Shown here: positions 35,101 to 36,014 of the stretch, one piece after another
Layout of the letters: each line of letters begins with the position of its first letter
Numbering within the stretch: position 1 is the first letter of the stretch
Assembly: GCA_016219115.1 (NCBI GenBank)
Contig: JACRCH010000033.1
Location: forward strand, 1 to 36,014
Reading direction: 5' to 3'
Source: Deltaproteobacteria bacterium
GTDB lineage: Bacteria; Desulfobacterota; GWC2-55-46
Length of the DNA: 36,014 nucleotides
Program-made: the position numbers and the translations under genes
Notes under the pieces: generated by a model
The model's database searches: none
The model's input: the letters and a program-made list of their open reading frames with translations, nothing else
What the model was told of the DNA's origin: nothing

Positions 35101-35833
35101 GAACTTCACCGTCACCTACGACGACATCGTGGCCCAGCCGCGGCGCTGGCTCACCAGCGCCCTGTGGACGGGCGACAACAGGAAGGGAAGGGCTTACGGC
35201 ACATGGACCATCCAGACGGAACGCAGGGTGCCCTGGAGGACATTGACCGGCAAGCAGCACTTCTACCTCGACCACCCGGTTTATCTCCAGTTCGGCGAGG
35301 CCCTGTGCGTGCACAAGTACAAGCTCAACCCGGCGAAGATGAACGAGCTCCAGAAGTCCGACAAGACGGACGCTCTGGTGCTCAACTACATCACGCCTCA
35401 CGGAAAGTGGCAGATCCACTCCACCCACTATGACAACCTGAGGATGTTGACCCTTTCAAGGGGCGGCAACTCCGCCTGGATCAACGACAGGGACGCCGAA
35501 AGCGTTGGTATCAGGGACAACGACTGGATCGAGGCCTACAACGACAACGGTATATTCGTATGCCGCGCGGTCGTCAGCGCCAGGATCCCGACAGGCACTT
35601 GTTTCGCCTATCACTCACAGGAAAGAACCGTTAACATTCCCAAGGCTGAGCAGAGGAACAAGATCAGGGGCGGTTTCCACAACTCTCTTACCAGGCAGCG
35701 TCTCAAACCGACACTCATGACCGGCGGTTACGGACAGTTCTCCTACGCCTTTAACGGCTGGGGCCCGATCCCGATCATCAGGGACACAACAGTGTTGGTG
35801 AGAAAAATGAGAAACCAGGAGGTGAAGTGGTAA
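32111..35833 (+). CDS. narG: Respiratory nitrate reductase / nitrite oxidoreductase alpha subunit
   Basis: Molybdenum catalytic subunit. The 1240 residues are close to E. coli NarG (1247) and collinear with it: [104 protein letters not shown]. The FS0 [4Fe-4S] ligands H34, C38, C42 and C77 are present, and D207 in [18 protein letters not shown] fits the Mo-ligand aspartate. There is no twin-arginine signal, so it should face the cytoplasm, unlike NxrA of Nitrospira. It follows the cytochrome gene with no gap, and narH follows after one base. The direction of catalysis is not decided by sequence. Confidence 0.95.
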   Translation: [1240 protein letters not shown]

Positions 35834-35834
35834 A

Positions 35835-36014
35835 ATGGATATAAGAGCTCAACTTTCAATGAGTTTTCACATGGACAAGTGCATCGGCTGCCACACATGC
35901 AGCGTGTCCTGTAAAAACGTCTGGACAAGCCGCAGAGGCGCCGAGTACATGTGGTGGAACAACGTAGAGACTAAACCGGGCGCCGGTTATCCTCTTACCT
36001 GGGAAGACCAGGAG
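35835..36014 (+). CDS. narH: Nitrate reductase beta (iron-sulfur) subunit, N-terminal part (cut by window end)
   Basis: Electron-transfer subunit with several iron-sulfur clusters. The visible 60 residues read MDIRAQLSMSFHMDKCIGCH-TCSVSCKNVWTSR and then VETKPGAGYPLTWEDQE, almost the E. coli NarH start. The first cluster motif C-x2-C-x2-C-x3-C is complete. ATG at 35835 lies one base after the narG stop, with AGGAGGTGA inside the narG end as ribosome-binding site. narJ and narI would be expected next, outside the window. Confidence 0.95.
   Translation, partial: MDIRAQLSMSFHMDKCIGCHTCSVSCKNVWTSRRGAEYMWWNNVETKPGAGYPLTWEDQE

Noticed and set aside
34205-35428. 407-codon open frame on the - strand inside narG
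   Set aside because: Fully inside a certain gene; its Val/Leu/Gly-rich product is the usual reverse image of GC-rich codon use.

Overview
The window (about 36 kb, GC-rich by eye) looks like a piece of a Gram-negative bacterial chromosome. The signs are a lipobox lipoprotein with a BamE/SmpA-like core, a signal-peptide c-type cytochrome, a NarGH respiratory enzyme, and the MEP isoprenoid pathway gene ispG. A Desulfobacterota/'Deltaproteobacteria'- or Nitrospirota-like lineage fits best. This is an inference from gene style; no taxonomic marker was compared.

Region 1 (2-17225) is the conserved translation supercluster on the + strand: the end of tuf, then rpsJ-rplC-rplD-rplW-rplB-rpsS-rplV-rpsC-rplP-rpmC-rpsQ (S10 block), rplN-rplX-rplE-rpsN(Z)-rpsH-rplF-rplR-rpsE-rpmD-rplO-secY-adk-map-infA-rpmJ (spc block) and rpsM-rpsK-rpsD-rpoA-rplQ (alpha block), closed by a strong intrinsic terminator. 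Several genes overlap by 1-4 nt and at least five start with UUG. Oddities are a four-cysteine insert in EF-Tu, a GC-rich hairpin before rplC, a decayed tandem copy of the rpsS tail, and a 205-nt spacer between rpmD and rplO holding a terminator among mutually exclusive hairpins.

Region 2 (17226-25710) is mixed housekeeping and accessory DNA. It holds an HU/IHF gene, a small lipoprotein, a GAF-GGDEF diguanylate cyclase with an apparently leaderless promoter, pabB-pabC (folate), ispG, a rhodanese, a second rhodanese broken by frame damage and a 99-bp hairpin insert, a DUF4337-like membrane protein and a HIT protein. Two families of hairpin-rich intergenic repeats lie here (A: three copies in the window, about 170-205 bp; B: three copies, about 50-90 bp). 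A single 29-nt sequence with the form of a type I-E CRISPR repeat lies between the two rhodanese genes, 27 nt before a terminator.

Region 3 (25860-36014) has an ABC-F ATPase with its own terminator, a 700-bp gene-poor stretch with FNR-like boxes, then a nitrate block: a NarK-type transporter, a UspA protein, repeat A copy 3, an unknown 150-residue ORF, and an operon of membrane-anchored cytochrome c, narG and narH (cut by the window end). The transporter would bring nitrate in (or exchange nitrate and nitrite). NarGH would do the molybdenum chemistry on the cytoplasmic side, and the cytochrome would link the complex to periplasmic electron carriers. Whether the enzyme works as a nitrate reductase or a nitrite oxidoreductase cannot be settled from the sequence alone.
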